Shown one piece after another: positions 19,065-28,475 of a stretch of DNA of 29,708 nt. Each line of letters opens with the position of its first letter. Within the stretch, counting starts at the first letter, position 1. The translations under genes were made by a program, and so were the position numbers. The notes under the pieces are model-generated. The model saw nothing but the letters and a program-made list of their open reading frames with translations, made no database searches and had not been told where the DNA came from. Source of the stretch: Prochlorococcus sp. AG-409-A19 (GTDB lineage: Bacteria > Cyanobacteriota > Cyanobacteriia > PCC-6307 > Cyanobiaceae); contig QCJH01000016.1 in NCBI GenBank assembly GCA_003216155.1, positions 1 to 29,708 on the forward strand, written 5' to 3'.

Positions 19065-19073
19065 AACCTCTAG
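19044..19073 (+). promoter_or_regulatory. psaA ribosome-binding site held in a hairpin
   Basis: The only good Shine-Dalgarno sequence before psaA is GAGGA at 19061-19065, 8 nt from the ATG. Its GAGG is the 3' arm of the perfect CCTCGA/TCGAGG stem with a 9-nt loop. If this stem forms in the mRNA, ribosome entry would be hindered, which suggests translational control of PsaA synthesis. This is inference from base pairing only. Confidence 0.55.
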
Positions 19074-21329
19074 ATGACCATTAGCCCACCAGAGCGTGGG
19101 AATCAGGCGAAGCCTATTTACGACCAGCCTGTCGACAGGGATCATGTCCCAGCCGACCTTGCAAAAGCCGGAGAACCCGGATTCTGGTCAAGAAGCCTCG
19201 CCAAAGGTCCCAAAACCACAACCTGGATTTGGAACCTCCACGCAGACGCTCACGACTTTGAAACCCACATCGGTGATGTGGAAGAAACCAGCCGGAAGAT
19301 TTTTTCGGCACACTTCGGTCACCTGGCCGTTGTATTTATTTGGCTGAGCGGTGCCTTCTTCCACGGTGCCCGCTTCTCCAATTACGCCGGTTGGCTCGCC
19401 GACCCCACGCACGTGAAACCCGGTGCGCAGGTGGTATGGCCAATTGTCGGTCAAGAAATAATGAATGCCGATCTTGGTGCCGGTTACAACGGCATGCAGA
19501 TCACCTCTGGCATTTTCTCAATGTGGAGAGCCTGGGGAATTACCAACGAGACCGAACTGATGGCCTTAGCCATTGGTGCTCTGGTGATGGCAGCTTTAGT
19601 GCTCCACGGAGGCATCTACCACTACCACAAGGCAGCTCCAAAGCTCGAGTGGTTTAAAAAGATTGAGTCAATGATTCAGCACCATCAGATTGGTCTGATA
19701 GGTCTTGGATCCATTGGCTGGGGAGGCCACCTCAATCACATTGCCAACCCCACCAACGCATTATTAGATGCTATTGATGCTGGCACTCCGCTTGTACTTG
19801 ATGGGAAAACCATTGCAAGCGTGGCAGACATCCCTCTCCCACATGAGCTATACAGCGCAGATCTGGTTGGCCAGATCTATCCAGGTTTAGCTTCTGGTGT
19901 AGGGAACTTCTTCTCCCTCAACTGGTGGGCATTCAGCGACTTCCTTACCAATAACGGTGGTGTTAACCCTGTGACAGGCGGTCTATGGATGACTGATATC
20001 GCTCATCACCATTTGGCATGGGGTGTTTTTGCCATCTTTGGAGGCCATATGTGGCGTAACACCATGGGTGTTGGTCACAGCATGAAGGAAATTATGGATA
20101 ACGCCAAAGGCGATCCAATACTTTTCCCTGCTCCTAAAGGTCACGAAGGAATCTTTGAATTCCTGAGTAACAGCTGGCATGCACAACTAAGCATCAACCT
20201 TGCTTGCGTTGGTTCAGCAAGCATCATCGTTGCGCATCACATGTATGCGTTGCCTCCATATCCGTATTTGGCTAATGATTACGCCACAATGCTGGGATTA
20301 TTCACTCACCATATGTGGATAGGTGGCTTGATGATCTGTGGAGCTGCAGCTCATGGTGGTGTCGCAATGGTTCGGGACTACGACCCCGCGATTCACGTAG
20401 ATAACGTGCTTGACCGGATTCTTAAAGCTCGCGACGCAATCATTAGCCATCTGAGCTGGGTAAGCATGTTCCTTGGCTTCCACAGCTTCGGCCTTTATAT
20501 ACATAACGATGTAATGCGTGCTCTGGGTCGTCCCCAGGACATGTTCAGTGACACCGCTATCCAAGTTCAGCCTGTATTCGCACAGTGGGTACAGCACGTC
20601 TGGCAATCTTCTGTAGGAACTGGTGCTCTTGTAGGAGCAGGAAATCTCCCTGGTGCAGTTAGTGATGCTTTCTCAATTCCATTGGGAACAGCTGACCTGA
20701 TGATCCACCACGTTCATGCATTCACCATTCACGTAACTTGCCTCATCCTGTTAAAGGGTGTTCTCTATGCAAGAAGCTCTCGACTGATTCCTGATAAGGC
20801 TCAGTTGGGATTCCGCTTCCCTTGCGATGGACCAGGTCGTGGTGGTACCTGCCAGGTTTCTTCCTGGGACCACGTGTTCCTTGGGCTTTTCTGGATGTAT
20901 AACTCCATCTCTGTAATCATCTTCTATTTCTCTTGGAAGATGCAAAGCGATGTATGGGGTCTTACAGGAGGCAACTTCGCCCAAAGCGGTATCACAATTA
21001 ATGGATGGCTGCGTGATTACCTATGGGCACAGTCCTCACAGGTTCTCACTGGCTATGGCAATGGCCTAGCGGGCTATAGCCTCCTATTCCTTGGTGCTCA
21101 CTTCATCTGGGCATTTAGCTTGATGTTCCTGTTCAGTGGTCGCGGCTACTGGCAAGAATTGTTCGAGTCAATTATTTGGGCTCACAACAAGCTGAAAGTT
21201 GCTCCAACCATTCAGCCAAGAGCACTTTCTATTACCCAAGGTCGTGCAGTAGGTGTCGCCCACTTCTTGTTAGGCGGTATCGTTACGACTTGGTGTTTCT
21301 TCCATGCCCGCCTTATTGGGCTCGGCTGA
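19074..21329 (+). CDS. psaA: Photosystem I P700 apoprotein A1
   Basis: PsaA is one of the two large reaction-centre subunits binding P700, the electron-transfer chlorophylls, phylloquinone and, with PsaB, the F_X cluster. The 751-residue protein has 11 expected helices and many His pairs for antenna chlorophyll ([18 protein letters not shown]). The F_X loop [12 protein letters not shown] contributes C584 and C593. It ends with [18 protein letters not shown] and HARLIGLG. The ATG at 19074 gives [13 protein letters not shown], as in other cyanobacteria. psaB starts 21 bp after its stop, so the two form a psaAB operon. It is likely controlled through the structured leader. Confidence 0.99.
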   Translation: MTISPPERGNQAKPIYDQPVDRDHVPADLAKAGEPGFWSRSLAKGPKTTTWIWNLHADAHDFETHIGDVEETSRKIFSAHFGHLAVVFIWLSGAFFHGARFSNYAGWLADPTHVKPGAQVVWPIVGQEIMNADLGAGYNGMQITSGIFSMWRAWGITNETELMALAIGALVMAALVLHGGIYHYHKAAPKLEWFKKIESMIQHHQIGLIGLGSIGWGGHLNHIANPTNALLDAIDAGTPLVLDGKTIASVADIPLPHELYSADLVGQIYPGLASGVGNFFSLNWWAFSDFLTNNGGVNPVTGGLWMTDIAHHHLAWGVFAIFGGHMWRNTMGVGHSMKEIMDNAKGDPILFPAPKGHEGIFEFLSNSWHAQLSINLACVGSASIIVAHHMYALPPYPYLANDYATMLGLFTHHMWIGGLMICGAAAHGGVAMVRDYDPAIHVDNVLDRILKARDAIISHLSWVSMFLGFHSFGLYIHNDVMRALGRPQDMFSDTAIQVQPVFAQWVQHVWQSSVGTGALVGAGNLPGAVSDAFSIPLGTADLMIHHVHAFTIHVTCLILLKGVLYARSSRLIPDKAQLGFRFPCDGPGRGGTCQVSSWDHVFLGLFWMYNSISVIIFYFSWKMQSDVWGLTGGNFAQSGITINGWLRDYLWAQSSQVLTGYGNGLAGYSLLFLGAHFIWAFSLMFLFSGRGYWQELFESIIWAHNKLKVAPTIQPRALSITQGRAVGVAHFLLGGIVTTWCFFHARLIGLG

Positions 21330-21350
21330 CCTTTCCTGACCTTTCCCTCC

Positions 21351-23600
21351 ATGGCAACGAAATTTCCTTCGTTCAACCAGGGTCTGGCACAGGACCCTAC
21401 AACCCGTCGTATTTGGTACGGCATTGCCACAGCTCACGATTTCGAGAGCCACGACGGCATGACCGAAGAACAGCTTTACCAAAAGCTGTTCTCAACACAC
21501 TTTGGTCATCTGGCCATAATTGGCCTATGGGTTGCAGGCAACCTGTTCCACATCGCCTGGCAGGGCAACTTTGAGGCTTGGGTCGCCGACCCGACTCACG
21601 TTCGCCCAATCGCTCACGCAATCTGGGATCCCCATTTTGGACAAGGCATCACTGATGCTTTGACTCAAGCTGGAGCATCAGGTCCCGTCAACATTGCATA
21701 TTCCGGTCTTTACCACTGGTGGTACACGATCGGTATGCGGACCAATATCGAGCTTTATCAAGGGGCCATTTTCATCAACATAATGGTGTGTTGGCTCCTA
21801 TTCGGTGGTTGGTTACACCTTCAGCCAAGGTTCCGTCCTTCTTTGGCATGGTTCAAGAACGCTGAAGCACAGTTGAATCACCACATTGCTGTGTTGTTCG
21901 GCTTCTCCAACATTGCTTGGACAGGGCATATGGTTCACGTAGCCATCCCTGAATCTCGTGGTCAACACGTTGGCTGGGATAACTGGCTCGAGGTACTTCC
22001 TCACCCAGATGGCTTAACCCCATTCTTTACTGGAAACTGGGGTGCCTATGCTCAAAACCCTGACTCCTTAGATGCAGTTTTTGGTACCTCCCAAGGTGCT
22101 GGAACTGCAATGCTCACTTTCCTTGGTGGTCTTCACCCAGATAGTGGTTCCCTTTGGCTAACTGACATTGCTCATCACCATCTTGCTCTTGGAGTTGTGA
22201 TGATCATTGGTGGCCATATGTATAGGAACACCTTTGGTATTGGCCATACCCTCAAGGAAATCACTGAAGCCCACAACACAAATCACCCCAACGATCCACA
22301 CAAAGATGGATACAGAGAGGGTTGGGGACATTTCAACCTTAATCACAACGGTATCTATGAGACCGTTAACAACTCTCTCCACTTCCAACTAGGTCTTGCT
22401 CTTGCATGCCTAGGTGTTGCTTGCAGCTTGGTAGCTCACCATATGGGAGCTATGCCTTCCTATGCCTACATAGCTCAGGACTACACAACACAAGCAGCCC
22501 TTTACACCCATCACCAATACATCGCAGTCTTGCTGATGGTTGGTGCCTTCTCTCACGGTGCAATCTTCTTTGTTCGTGACTACGATCCCGAACTCAACAA
22601 GAACAACGTTCTTGCTCGAGTACTGGATAGTAAAGAGGCTCTAATCAGTCACCTCAGCTGGGTGACCATGCTTCTAGGTTTCCATACTCTTGGTCTTTAC
22701 GTCCATAACGACGTTTGTGTCGCCTTTGGAACCCCAGAGAAGCAAATCCTCATTGAGCCAATTTTTGCTCAATTTGCGATGGGCGCAGCCGGCAAGATGA
22801 TGTATGGCTTTGATGCCTTGCTATCCAATTCAGGTAGTGCAGCAACTATGGCTGCAGCCAATATCCCTGGCGACCACTACTGGATGGATATGATCAATGC
22901 CCCAGATGCTACAACCAACTTCCTACCTATTGGCCCTGCTGACTTCCTAGTCCACCACGGTATTGCTCTAGGTATTCACACAACTGCATTGATCCTTATA
23001 AAAGGTGCCCTCGATGCAAGGGGTTCAAAACTAATTCCTGACAAGAAGGATTTTGGTTACTCCTTCCCTTGTGATGGTCCAGGTCGTGGAGGTACATGTG
23101 ACTCATCTGCTTGGGATGCCACTTATATGGCTCTCTTCTGGGCAGTTAACACAATTGCATGGGTTCAGTTCTACTGGCACTGGAAGCATCTAGCCATATG
23201 GTCTGGCAACATTGCTCAGTTCAATGAATCAGGTACCTACCTCATGGGATGGTTCAGGGATTACCTGTGGCTTAATAGCTCACAGTTAATTAATGGCTAC
23301 AACCCATTTGGTGTTAACAACCTATCTCCATGGGCATTTATGTTCCTCTGGGGCCACCTGGTTTGGGCTACAGGATTCATGTTCCTGATCTCCTGGAGAG
23401 GTTATTGGCAAGAACTCATTGAAACCTTGGTATGGGCACACCAGCGCACACCAATTGCCAACCTAGTTGGATGGCGTGATAAGCCAGTGGCTCTATCAAT
23501 TGTTCAGGCCCGTCTAGTAGGTGTTGCTCACTTTGTGATTGGAACCGCCGTAACTTATGCAGCATTTGTGATCGCATCAACTGCTGGCAAGTTTGGTTAA
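21351..23600 (+). CDS. psaB: Photosystem I P700 apoprotein A2
   Basis: PsaB is the partner of PsaA in the PSI core heterodimer. The 749-residue protein starts [24 protein letters not shown] and includes [28 protein letters not shown]. The F_X loop [12 protein letters not shown] has C574 and C583. The C-terminus [25 protein letters not shown] and VARLVG-type segments bind phylloquinone and chlorophyll. It follows psaA by 21 bp containing a repeated pyrimidine-rich CCTTTCC pattern, and is followed within 80 bp by a strong terminator. Confidence 0.99.
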   Translation: MATKFPSFNQGLAQDPTTRRIWYGIATAHDFESHDGMTEEQLYQKLFSTHFGHLAIIGLWVAGNLFHIAWQGNFEAWVADPTHVRPIAHAIWDPHFGQGITDALTQAGASGPVNIAYSGLYHWWYTIGMRTNIELYQGAIFINIMVCWLLFGGWLHLQPRFRPSLAWFKNAEAQLNHHIAVLFGFSNIAWTGHMVHVAIPESRGQHVGWDNWLEVLPHPDGLTPFFTGNWGAYAQNPDSLDAVFGTSQGAGTAMLTFLGGLHPDSGSLWLTDIAHHHLALGVVMIIGGHMYRNTFGIGHTLKEITEAHNTNHPNDPHKDGYREGWGHFNLNHNGIYETVNNSLHFQLGLALACLGVACSLVAHHMGAMPSYAYIAQDYTTQAALYTHHQYIAVLLMVGAFSHGAIFFVRDYDPELNKNNVLARVLDSKEALISHLSWVTMLLGFHTLGLYVHNDVCVAFGTPEKQILIEPIFAQFAMGAAGKMMYGFDALLSNSGSAATMAAANIPGDHYWMDMINAPDATTNFLPIGPADFLVHHGIALGIHTTALILIKGALDARGSKLIPDKKDFGYSFPCDGPGRGGTCDSSAWDATYMALFWAVNTIAWVQFYWHWKHLAIWSGNIAQFNESGTYLMGWFRDYLWLNSSQLINGYNPFGVNNLSPWAFMFLWGHLVWATGFMFLISWRGYWQELIETLVWAHQRTPIANLVGWRDKPVALSIVQARLVGVAHFVIGTAVTYAAFVIASTAGKFG

Positions 23601-23645
23601 CTCAAACACTTACTACTCCTGAAAAAGCTGTCTTCAAGCAGCATG

Positions 23646-23679
23646 AAGCCCCGCCATTAGAGTTGGCGGGGCTTTTTTT
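23646..23679 (+). terminator. Rho-independent terminator of psaAB
   Basis: GCCCCGCC (23648-23655) pairs with GGCGGGGC (23665-23672) around a 9-nt loop, with extra A-T pairs at the base, and is followed by seven Ts (23673-23679). It sits about 45 bp after the psaB stop, ending the operon. Confidence 0.95.
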
Positions 23680-23786
23680 ATGTAATCTATTTCTCTACGA
23701 GCTTTAAGCAAATAAAGTACTGATTCAGAGACTCTGAAAGGAATTCCGAATATAAAATCAGCCGAAGCAGAAATCTTTACAGCTAA

Positions 23787-24074
23787 AGGGAAAGACTCAG
23801 AAGATCAATTATAAATTTAGATAATGGCACTAATAATGCTTATTTACTAGCCAATTCAAGGGGTCAATTTCTTGAGGTCTCTAAGGAAAGTTTTTGTTTA
23901 CCAAACAATTTCCCCCCTCCAACTCAGTCATTCCCAACTTCATTCGCCGAAACTCTTTTAAGGAAATTATTCCAAGTACCTGGCCATTTCCACCTTACAA
24001 TTATGGCGATGATTATTAAATATGAACATCCTTCTAATGGGTGCTTAATGTTCGAAAGCGGAGGGAAAAGCTGA
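23787..24074 (+). pseudogene. Open frame of 95 codons without a usable start (possible gene remnant)
   Basis: Between the psaAB terminator and psaL, one plus-strand frame stays open from the stop at 23784-23786 to the TGA at 24072-24074. It has no ATG, GTG or TTG until an ATG at 24003. Its translation looks protein-like: INLDNGTNNAYLLANSRG, then QFLEVSKESFCLPNNF, PPPTQSFPTSFAETLLRKLF and QVPGHFHLTIMAMI. I do not recognise it. It may be a decayed gene that lost its start, a gene with a rare ATT start (23808), or chance. The remainder of 23680-24302 shows nothing else coding. Confidence 0.3.
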
Positions 24075-24122
24075 AGAATCAATTCCAAAGTATCTTGCAT
24101 AGGAACTAACTGTTTCCTTGAT

Positions 24123-24149
24123 CAAAAAAAACAACGCTTAGAGAGCGTT
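24123..24149 (-). terminator. Second terminator-like hairpin downstream of psaL
   Basis: AACGCT (24133-24138) and AGCGTT (24144-24149) pair perfectly around a 5-nt loop. On the minus strand this is followed by GTTTTTTTT (complement of 24123-24132). It is a back-up terminator for psaI-psaL reading, lying about 55 bp beyond the first. Confidence 0.6.
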
Positions 24150-24202
24150 CAGAAGCACAAGTAACTTCTCAGCTTCTCGTAAATAAATCAAATATCTTTA
24201 AC

Positions 24203-24243
24203 AAAAAAATATTCTCCTGGAGCAAAATTTTGCCCCAGGAGAA
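24203..24243 (-). terminator. Rho-independent terminator of psaI-psaL
   Basis: TTCTCCTGG (24212-24220) pairs perfectly with CCAGGAGAA (24235-24243). The interior GCAAAATTTTGC is self-complementary, so the whole element is close to one long palindrome. On the minus strand it is followed by a T-rich run (complement of 24203-24209). It lies 60 bp past the psaL stop. Confidence 0.85.
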
Positions 24244-24302
24244 CTGAACTCAGCTAATGAAATATTAAATCAAGCTTGGCAGGTCTTATGCCTCAATTAA
24301 GT

Positions 24303-24902
24303 TCAACCCACCCAAGGGAAGAAAGCGCCTTGTTGAATAAGAGTATCGACATGCAAGGTTCCACATAGCAACCAAGCAAAGACAGCTCCACCGCATCCAC
24401 CTAACCAAAAACCACTAGTGAAATCTGCCCAACCTAATTTGGTAAATAGATCAGCTGGAGGAGTGTTAATAGTGCAATCAGCTGGCTGAGCACTAGGGGC
24501 TTTACCTGGTGAGTTATAGAGGACAAGCAGAGCAGTAAGAATATGCACTGCTCCAATTGCACTCAACAGACCAGCGGTTAAAGCAAAGTCGCTATTTCGG
24601 AAAGGACCAGTAATGGTGAATGGTCCATAAAGAAAGTACCCAAACATCGCACCTACTTCTAGGCCGCGGAAGTTTGACGACAATCCTGGGCGATAAAAAG
24701 GAAGGTTGTTTAACCAAGCCTTTGTGAAATAGCCACTATTTACTGGTGTGGCAAGATCACCAACGCAAGGATCTGCTGCTGGTGTAACGGCCCACTGCTC
24801 AGCTATGCCGATATCAGTTGGGCGGGCAGACTGGTCCCGATATTTCTCGGGAAACTTAACTGGAGTATTGGAGCGAAGGAACGGGTCCTGAAATTCAGTC
24901 AT
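24303..24902 (-). CDS. psaL: Photosystem I subunit XI (PsaL)
   Basis: PsaL holds PSI monomers together as trimers/tetramers at the connecting domain. The 199-residue protein contains [16 protein letters not shown] sequence (here [32 protein letters not shown]), [17 protein letters not shown] and the last helix [20 protein letters not shown], with three hydrophobic helices at about 80-100, 107-128 and 160-182. An N-terminal extension of some 40 residues ([20 protein letters not shown]), longer than in Synechocystis-type PsaL, is typical of marine picocyanobacteria. The start is ATG at 24902. It is downstream of psaI by 47 bp, in one operon. Confidence 0.97.
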   Translation of the reverse strand: MTEFQDPFLRSNTPVKFPEKYRDQSARPTDIGIAEQWAVTPAADPCVGDLATPVNSGYFTKAWLNNLPFYRPGLSSNFRGLEVGAMFGYFLYGPFTITGPFRNSDFALTAGLLSAIGAVHILTALLVLYNSPGKAPSAQPADCTINTPPADLFTKLGWADFTSGFWLGGCGGAVFAWLLCGTLHVDTLIQQGAFFPWVG

Positions 24903-24949
24903 TTTGGTTTTCTAGAACTAGTTTGCCTGGGATGGATGGGGACGACCGT

Positions 24950-25066
24950 TCAGTCGGTAGCGGTGATATGCCGGCCAACCAGCACAATGAATACTGCTGG
25001 TGTTATCAGCCCAATAAGAGGAACAAAAACACCAGGCAGCCAGGCGGCGGCAAATTCGCTAGTCAT
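24950..25066 (-). CDS. psaI: Photosystem I subunit VIII (PsaI)
   Basis: A 38-residue single-helix protein: an MTSEFAAAWLP head, a membrane span GVFVPLIGLITPAVFIVLV and a short charged tail ending TATD. The PxxxPLxGLxxPAxxxxxL pattern is characteristic of PsaI, which packs beside PsaL at the trimerisation face. It is directly upstream of psaL on the same strand, the usual cyanobacterial neighbour. Start ATG at 25066; no clear Shine-Dalgarno. Confidence 0.92.
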   Translation of the reverse strand: MTSEFAAAWLPGVFVPLIGLITPAVFIVLVGRHITATD

Positions 25067-25207
25067 GGCATATACCAATAAGTCCACAGTTACTGTATAT
25101 AGAGCCTTTATCGTCATCCCGTCCTAGACCCATTGACGAAATAAAAGTTCAATCCTTTACCTGGCGGTTAATCATCGATCACTGCCAAATTCAAGAATCA
25201 TTCAACA

Positions 25208-25696
25208 ATGAATCAAATTTTCGCTGGGGCTGCAGCCCTGTCATTGACTCTGATTTTGTGGGTTCTAGGTCGAAAACCTACCAAGGCAACTCTGCACACA
25301 ATTGATACGAGCAATCTTGATGCTGTAAACCTCCCTCGGAATGCACTATTTGATTCGAAGCTAGATTTCTTACAAAAAAAGCTCCCCATCTCGCCTACAC
25401 AAGAAAGTAAAAGTAACTGGTCCCCCCCAAAAAACCCTCAGTTACGAATAAAGCTTCAGCGTCAACTTCGTAAATTGATAGCATCAAGTCCTGAGGATCG
25501 TCTGACTGCAATCAACATCGCTGGTGAATGGGGACATCCTTCGATTTTGCCCTTGGTAAAAAGAGGACTAAAAGATTCTGATAGTCAAGTAATTAAAGCC
25601 GCTGCAAAAATTATGGAGAAATACCGTGGCAAGACTCAAATAAAAAATTCTCTCGACAAAGTTCGTCACCCACGTAATGTGGCTCTAATGCGATAA
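25208..25696 (+). CDS. Membrane-anchored protein with HEAT-like helices
   Basis: A 162-residue protein with one N-terminal membrane helix (about 4-20, FAGAAALSLTLILWVLG), a polar linker, and a C-terminal helical part (about 72-145). There RKLIASSPEDRLTAINIAGEWGHPSILPLVKRGLKDSDSQVIKAAAKIM reads like one to two HEAT/PBS-lyase-type repeats, with the D-S-x-V-x-x-A-A-A box of such repeats. I do not know its function. Start ATG at 25208, divergent from psaI across 141 bp. Its last 31 bp overlap the 3' end of the convergent glycosyltransferase gene. Confidence 0.65.
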   Translation: MNQIFAGAAALSLTLILWVLGRKPTKATLHTIDTSNLDAVNLPRNALFDSKLDFLQKKLPISPTQESKSNWSPPKNPQLRIKLQRQLRKLIASSPEDRLTAINIAGEWGHPSILPLVKRGLKDSDSQVIKAAAKIMEKYRGKTQIKNSLDKVRHPRNVALMR

Positions 25697-26640
25697 ATAG
25701 GACGACCTTGACTTTCATGATAAGTACGTATTTGGAGCTCACCAAGTAACCCAAAACAAAACAACTGGACTCCTGCAAGACCAAGTACTAATGCAACAGT
25801 AAAAAGTGGTCGATTGCCAATATTGGCGCCCAAGAGCTTGATAACTAACAAATAAGCACTAGCAAGAATGCTCCCTGCAATAGCGACTAAGCCGCCAAAC
25901 CCAAAAACATACATAGGTCTAGTCAAGAAGCGGTTCATGAACCAAACAGTCAGCAAATCCATCAAAACTCGAAAAGTGCGGTCAATCCCATATTTGCTAC
26001 TGCCAAATTGGCGTGCTCTGTGATTGACTTTCACCTCAGTAATCCTTGCACCTTCAATATTGGCCAAAACAGGTAAAAACCTATGTAGCTCTCCATAAAG
26101 CCTCATATCTGTAAGCACTTCTCTGCGATATGCCTTCAAGGAGCATCCATAATCATTCAATCTCACTCCTGTTACACGACCAATTAATCGATTCGCGATT
26201 CGAGAGGGTAGCTTTCTCTGTAATGCAGAATCTTTGCGTTGATATCTCCACCCACTTACCAAATCAAAACCTTCTCTAACTCTACTAAGTAAAAGAGGTA
26301 TATCAGCAGGGTCATTCTGAAGATCTCCATCCAAACTGACAATCACCTCCCCTCTTGCTGTATCAAATCCAGCTGCCATAGCTGCTGTTTGTCCGTAGTT
26401 TTTGCGCAATATCACTCCTACTAATTCTGGAACCTCTGAACAAAGACTTCTCAAAACCTCCGCACTCTTATCTGTCGAACCATCGTTCACCAAAACTAGC
26501 TCAAAGCTCTCGCCGGTAGGACGCAAAGCTGCCAAAAGCTGCTTAACCAATTCAGCGAGACTTTCCTCCTCATTATAGATCGGGACTACTACAGAGAGAT
26601 CTAAAGCTGAATTCATCTCTTCCCCCAAAATCAAAGGCAA
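25666..26640 (-). CDS. Family 2 glycosyltransferase, polyprenyl-phosphate type (DPM1/GtrB-like)
   Basis: GT-A fold catalytic domain: LSVVVPIYNEEESLAELV, LVLVNDGSTDKS, NYGQTAAMAAGFD, and the metal-binding SLDGDLQND (D-x-D) at about 102-110, followed by SGWRYQRKDS and DYGCSLKAYRR. Two C-terminal hydrophobic helices (about 245-270 and 280-303) anchor it, as in GtrB/ArnC-like enzymes that move a sugar from a nucleotide donor to undecaprenyl or dolichyl phosphate. The donor sugar cannot be read from the sequence. The frame opens at TTG 26640, but the ATG at 26616 with GGGGAAGAG before it is the more likely start (MNSALDLSVVVP). Confidence 0.88.
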   Translation of the reverse strand: MPLILGEEMNSALDLSVVVPIYNEEESLAELVKQLLAALRPTGESFELVLVNDGSTDKSAEVLRSLCSEVPELVGVILRKNYGQTAAMAAGFDTARGEVIVSLDGDLQNDPADIPLLLSRVREGFDLVSGWRYQRKDSALQRKLPSRIANRLIGRVTGVRLNDYGCSLKAYRREVLTDMRLYGELHRFLPVLANIEGARITEVKVNHRARQFGSSKYGIDRTFRVLMDLLTVWFMNRFLTRPMYVFGFGGLVAIAGSILASAYLLVIKLLGANIGNRPLFTVALVLGLAGVQLFCFGLLGELQIRTYHESQGRPIYRIRATLRG

Positions 26641-26655
26641 CTTAAGTGCTAAAGG

Positions 26656-27396
26656 TCAAAGCAAAGAAGTTCCGTCATGACAGCGATTAACACGGCCTAC
26701 CCCTCGCACTTGACCTCTGTAATTACAGGCCACAGGACGTGTATCACTAAAACTTAATCCATCGCGTCCAATCCCATCTCTACCTCTTTCCTTCCCAGAG
26801 CTATGCCAATAGAAACCGCCCCCCTCATGAATCGCAACATGAGTGCAACGTTCCTCAGAACCGAAAAAGATCAAGTCTCCCAATAGCAAATCCTGCAATT
26901 TATCTGGATTGAATTGAACTTTCGAACAAAACTTTTCCTGCTGATAAGCATCGCGTGGCAACCAGATTCCTTCACTTGCGAAGGCAGACTGCACTAATCC
27001 TGAACAATCAAAATCAGGGCCTAAAGTTCCACCCCAAAGATAATTATTTTTCTGAGCAGCTGCAGTTCGGACCCAATTCAATACAGCAGGCAGCCTCTTA
27101 TTGATTTCTCTTCTACTCAGCAATGTAGGCCTCCAAAAGCCTCTCTTTACTACTTTGCCTGACAAGACTTCTATATCCAGCCAACACTTATAACCATCTT
27201 CAAGAAGCCTAACTAATACTCGACCTTTAAGAAAAAGAGACTTGGGAGCTTCTAACAATTCAAAACTACGGCCTGAAGGCGCCTGAGTAGCTAAAGCACC
27301 CCCTGTTGAAGATTGATAACCATTTACTCCTGTTTTCAGTTCCCAATAGCTTCCTGGGGTGAATAGATCAATTGAGATGAGGGTGTCTAGGGTCAA
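26656..27396 (-). CDS. NlpC/P60 cell-wall peptidase with N-terminal SH3-like domain
   Basis: A 246-residue protein with an N-terminal bacterial SH3-like segment (about 15-85: PGSYWELKTGVNGYQSSTGG ... KCWLDIEVL) and an NlpC/P60 papain-like domain. Catalytic residues visible: Cys131 in PDFDCSGLVQSAF, His186 in CTHVAIH, and His198 in YWHSSG. The layout matches the cyanobacterial gamma-D-glutamyl-diamino acid endopeptidases that trim peptidoglycan stem peptides. No signal peptide is visible, so it may act on recycled muropeptides in the cytoplasm. The start is TTG at 27396; an in-frame TAG two codons upstream rules out a longer form. It is divergent from the serine hydrolase, the two putative starts being 2 nt apart. 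Confidence 0.85.
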   Translation of the reverse strand: MTLDTLISIDLFTPGSYWELKTGVNGYQSSTGGALATQAPSGRSFELLEAPKSLFLKGRVLVRLLEDGYKCWLDIEVLSGKVVKRGFWRPTLLSRREINKRLPAVLNWVRTAAAQKNNYLWGGTLGPDFDCSGLVQSAFASEGIWLPRDAYQQEKFCSKVQFNPDKLQDLLLGDLIFFGSEERCTHVAIHEGGGFYWHSSGKERGRDGIGRDGLSFSDTRPVACNYRGQVRGVGRVNRCHDGTSLL

Positions 27397-27398
27397 GA

Positions 27399-28304
27399 TT
27401 GCCTATCGCAATTGATATGGGGTTCTACCGCTCCGATCACACTATGACTTCTCAATTAGTGGAGTTATTGGATCGGCTTGAAGCCAAGGGGCATTCAGGG
27501 CTCAAAAACAGCATTTCAATTACTTGGGTGCGTTACTCGCATGCCACCCCAAAACCTGGAAGTGGCTATGGATCTTGTTGGTCTGAGCAAAGGCTCCTAT
27601 ACCCAGCCAGTGTGGTGAAGCTTATATATGCCTTAGCAGCGGAAGCATGGCTGCAGAAAGACTTAATTCCAGATAGCAAAGAACTCAGGGAAGCTTTAAA
27701 AGCAATGATTTATAACTCTAGTAACGATGCAACAAGTCTTGTTGTAGACCTGCTCACAGGTACTACCAGCGGACCTTCTTTAAAAGGAGAACAATGGACA
27801 GCATGGGAAGCCCAAAGGCAACTTATTAATAAATGGTTATTTGAATTGGGTTGGAATGAACTTCAAGGAATTAATTGCTGTCAAAAAACGTGGAGTGATG
27901 GCCCCTATGGCAGAGAAAAAGATTTCTATGGCGAAGGAAACATAAACCGCAATTCCTTATCAACATCAGCAACTGCACGAATAATGGAAGCAATCATGAC
28001 TGACTCCATAATCTCACCGCCAGCATGCAAAAGAATGAAAGGACTTCTTTCAAGGCCTATCGACTTAATGCATAGAAAAGCTGACCCTGAAAATCAAGTG
28101 GATGGTTTTCTTGGAGAAGGATTACCGCCTGGGACACGTTTGTGGAGCAAAGCAGGCCTAATGAGTCATGCTCGTCATGATGCTGCATGGTTCTGCATCC
28201 CAGGACAGAAGCCAATGCTTATAGTTGTTTTCACTCAAGGAAGACAGTTAGCTACAAATAATTTGCTCTTTCCAGAAATATCAAAGGAACTTGCCAAGAT
28301 GTAA
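27399..28304 (+). CDS. Class A beta-lactamase-fold serine hydrolase
   Basis: A 301-residue protein of the serine beta-lactamase/penicillin-binding fold. The SxxK nucleophile motif is S71-VVK74 in YPASVVKLIYA. An SxN-type motif is S107-S-N109 in NSSNDAT. The KTG equivalent is K251-AG in LWSKAGLMSHARHD. No signal peptide or class A omega-loop ExxLN motif is evident, so a beta-lactamase role is doubtful; a peptidase or esterase on cell-wall or amino-acid compounds is as likely. The longest start is TTG 27399; ATG at 27417 (MGFYRSDH) or 27444 (MTSQLVELLDRL) are alternatives and the last looks most natural. It is divergent from the NlpC/P60 gene. Confidence 0.75.
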   Translation: MPIAIDMGFYRSDHTMTSQLVELLDRLEAKGHSGLKNSISITWVRYSHATPKPGSGYGSCWSEQRLLYPASVVKLIYALAAEAWLQKDLIPDSKELREALKAMIYNSSNDATSLVVDLLTGTTSGPSLKGEQWTAWEAQRQLINKWLFELGWNELQGINCCQKTWSDGPYGREKDFYGEGNINRNSLSTSATARIMEAIMTDSIISPPACKRMKGLLSRPIDLMHRKADPENQVDGFLGEGLPPGTRLWSKAGLMSHARHDAAWFCIPGQKPMLIVVFTQGRQLATNNLLFPEISKELAKM

Positions 28305-28475
28305 ATAGAAAAATAGAGGCGATTTCTTATCAAATCCTTATAAGTTCTGATTCTCTTAATTCGAATAAAAAACAGTCAATATTCTACCCACGACAATCTG
28401 TCACCACTAGTAATTAGTAGTTTCTAATTTGGCCTGCTGCTTAAAGCACAGCATAGGCAATTGCTTTATGAGGAG

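Noticed and set aside
19074..23600. psaA and psaB as a recent tandem duplication
   Set aside because: They share fold and motifs such as the F_X loop, but this is the ancient paralogy found in all oxygenic photosystem I.
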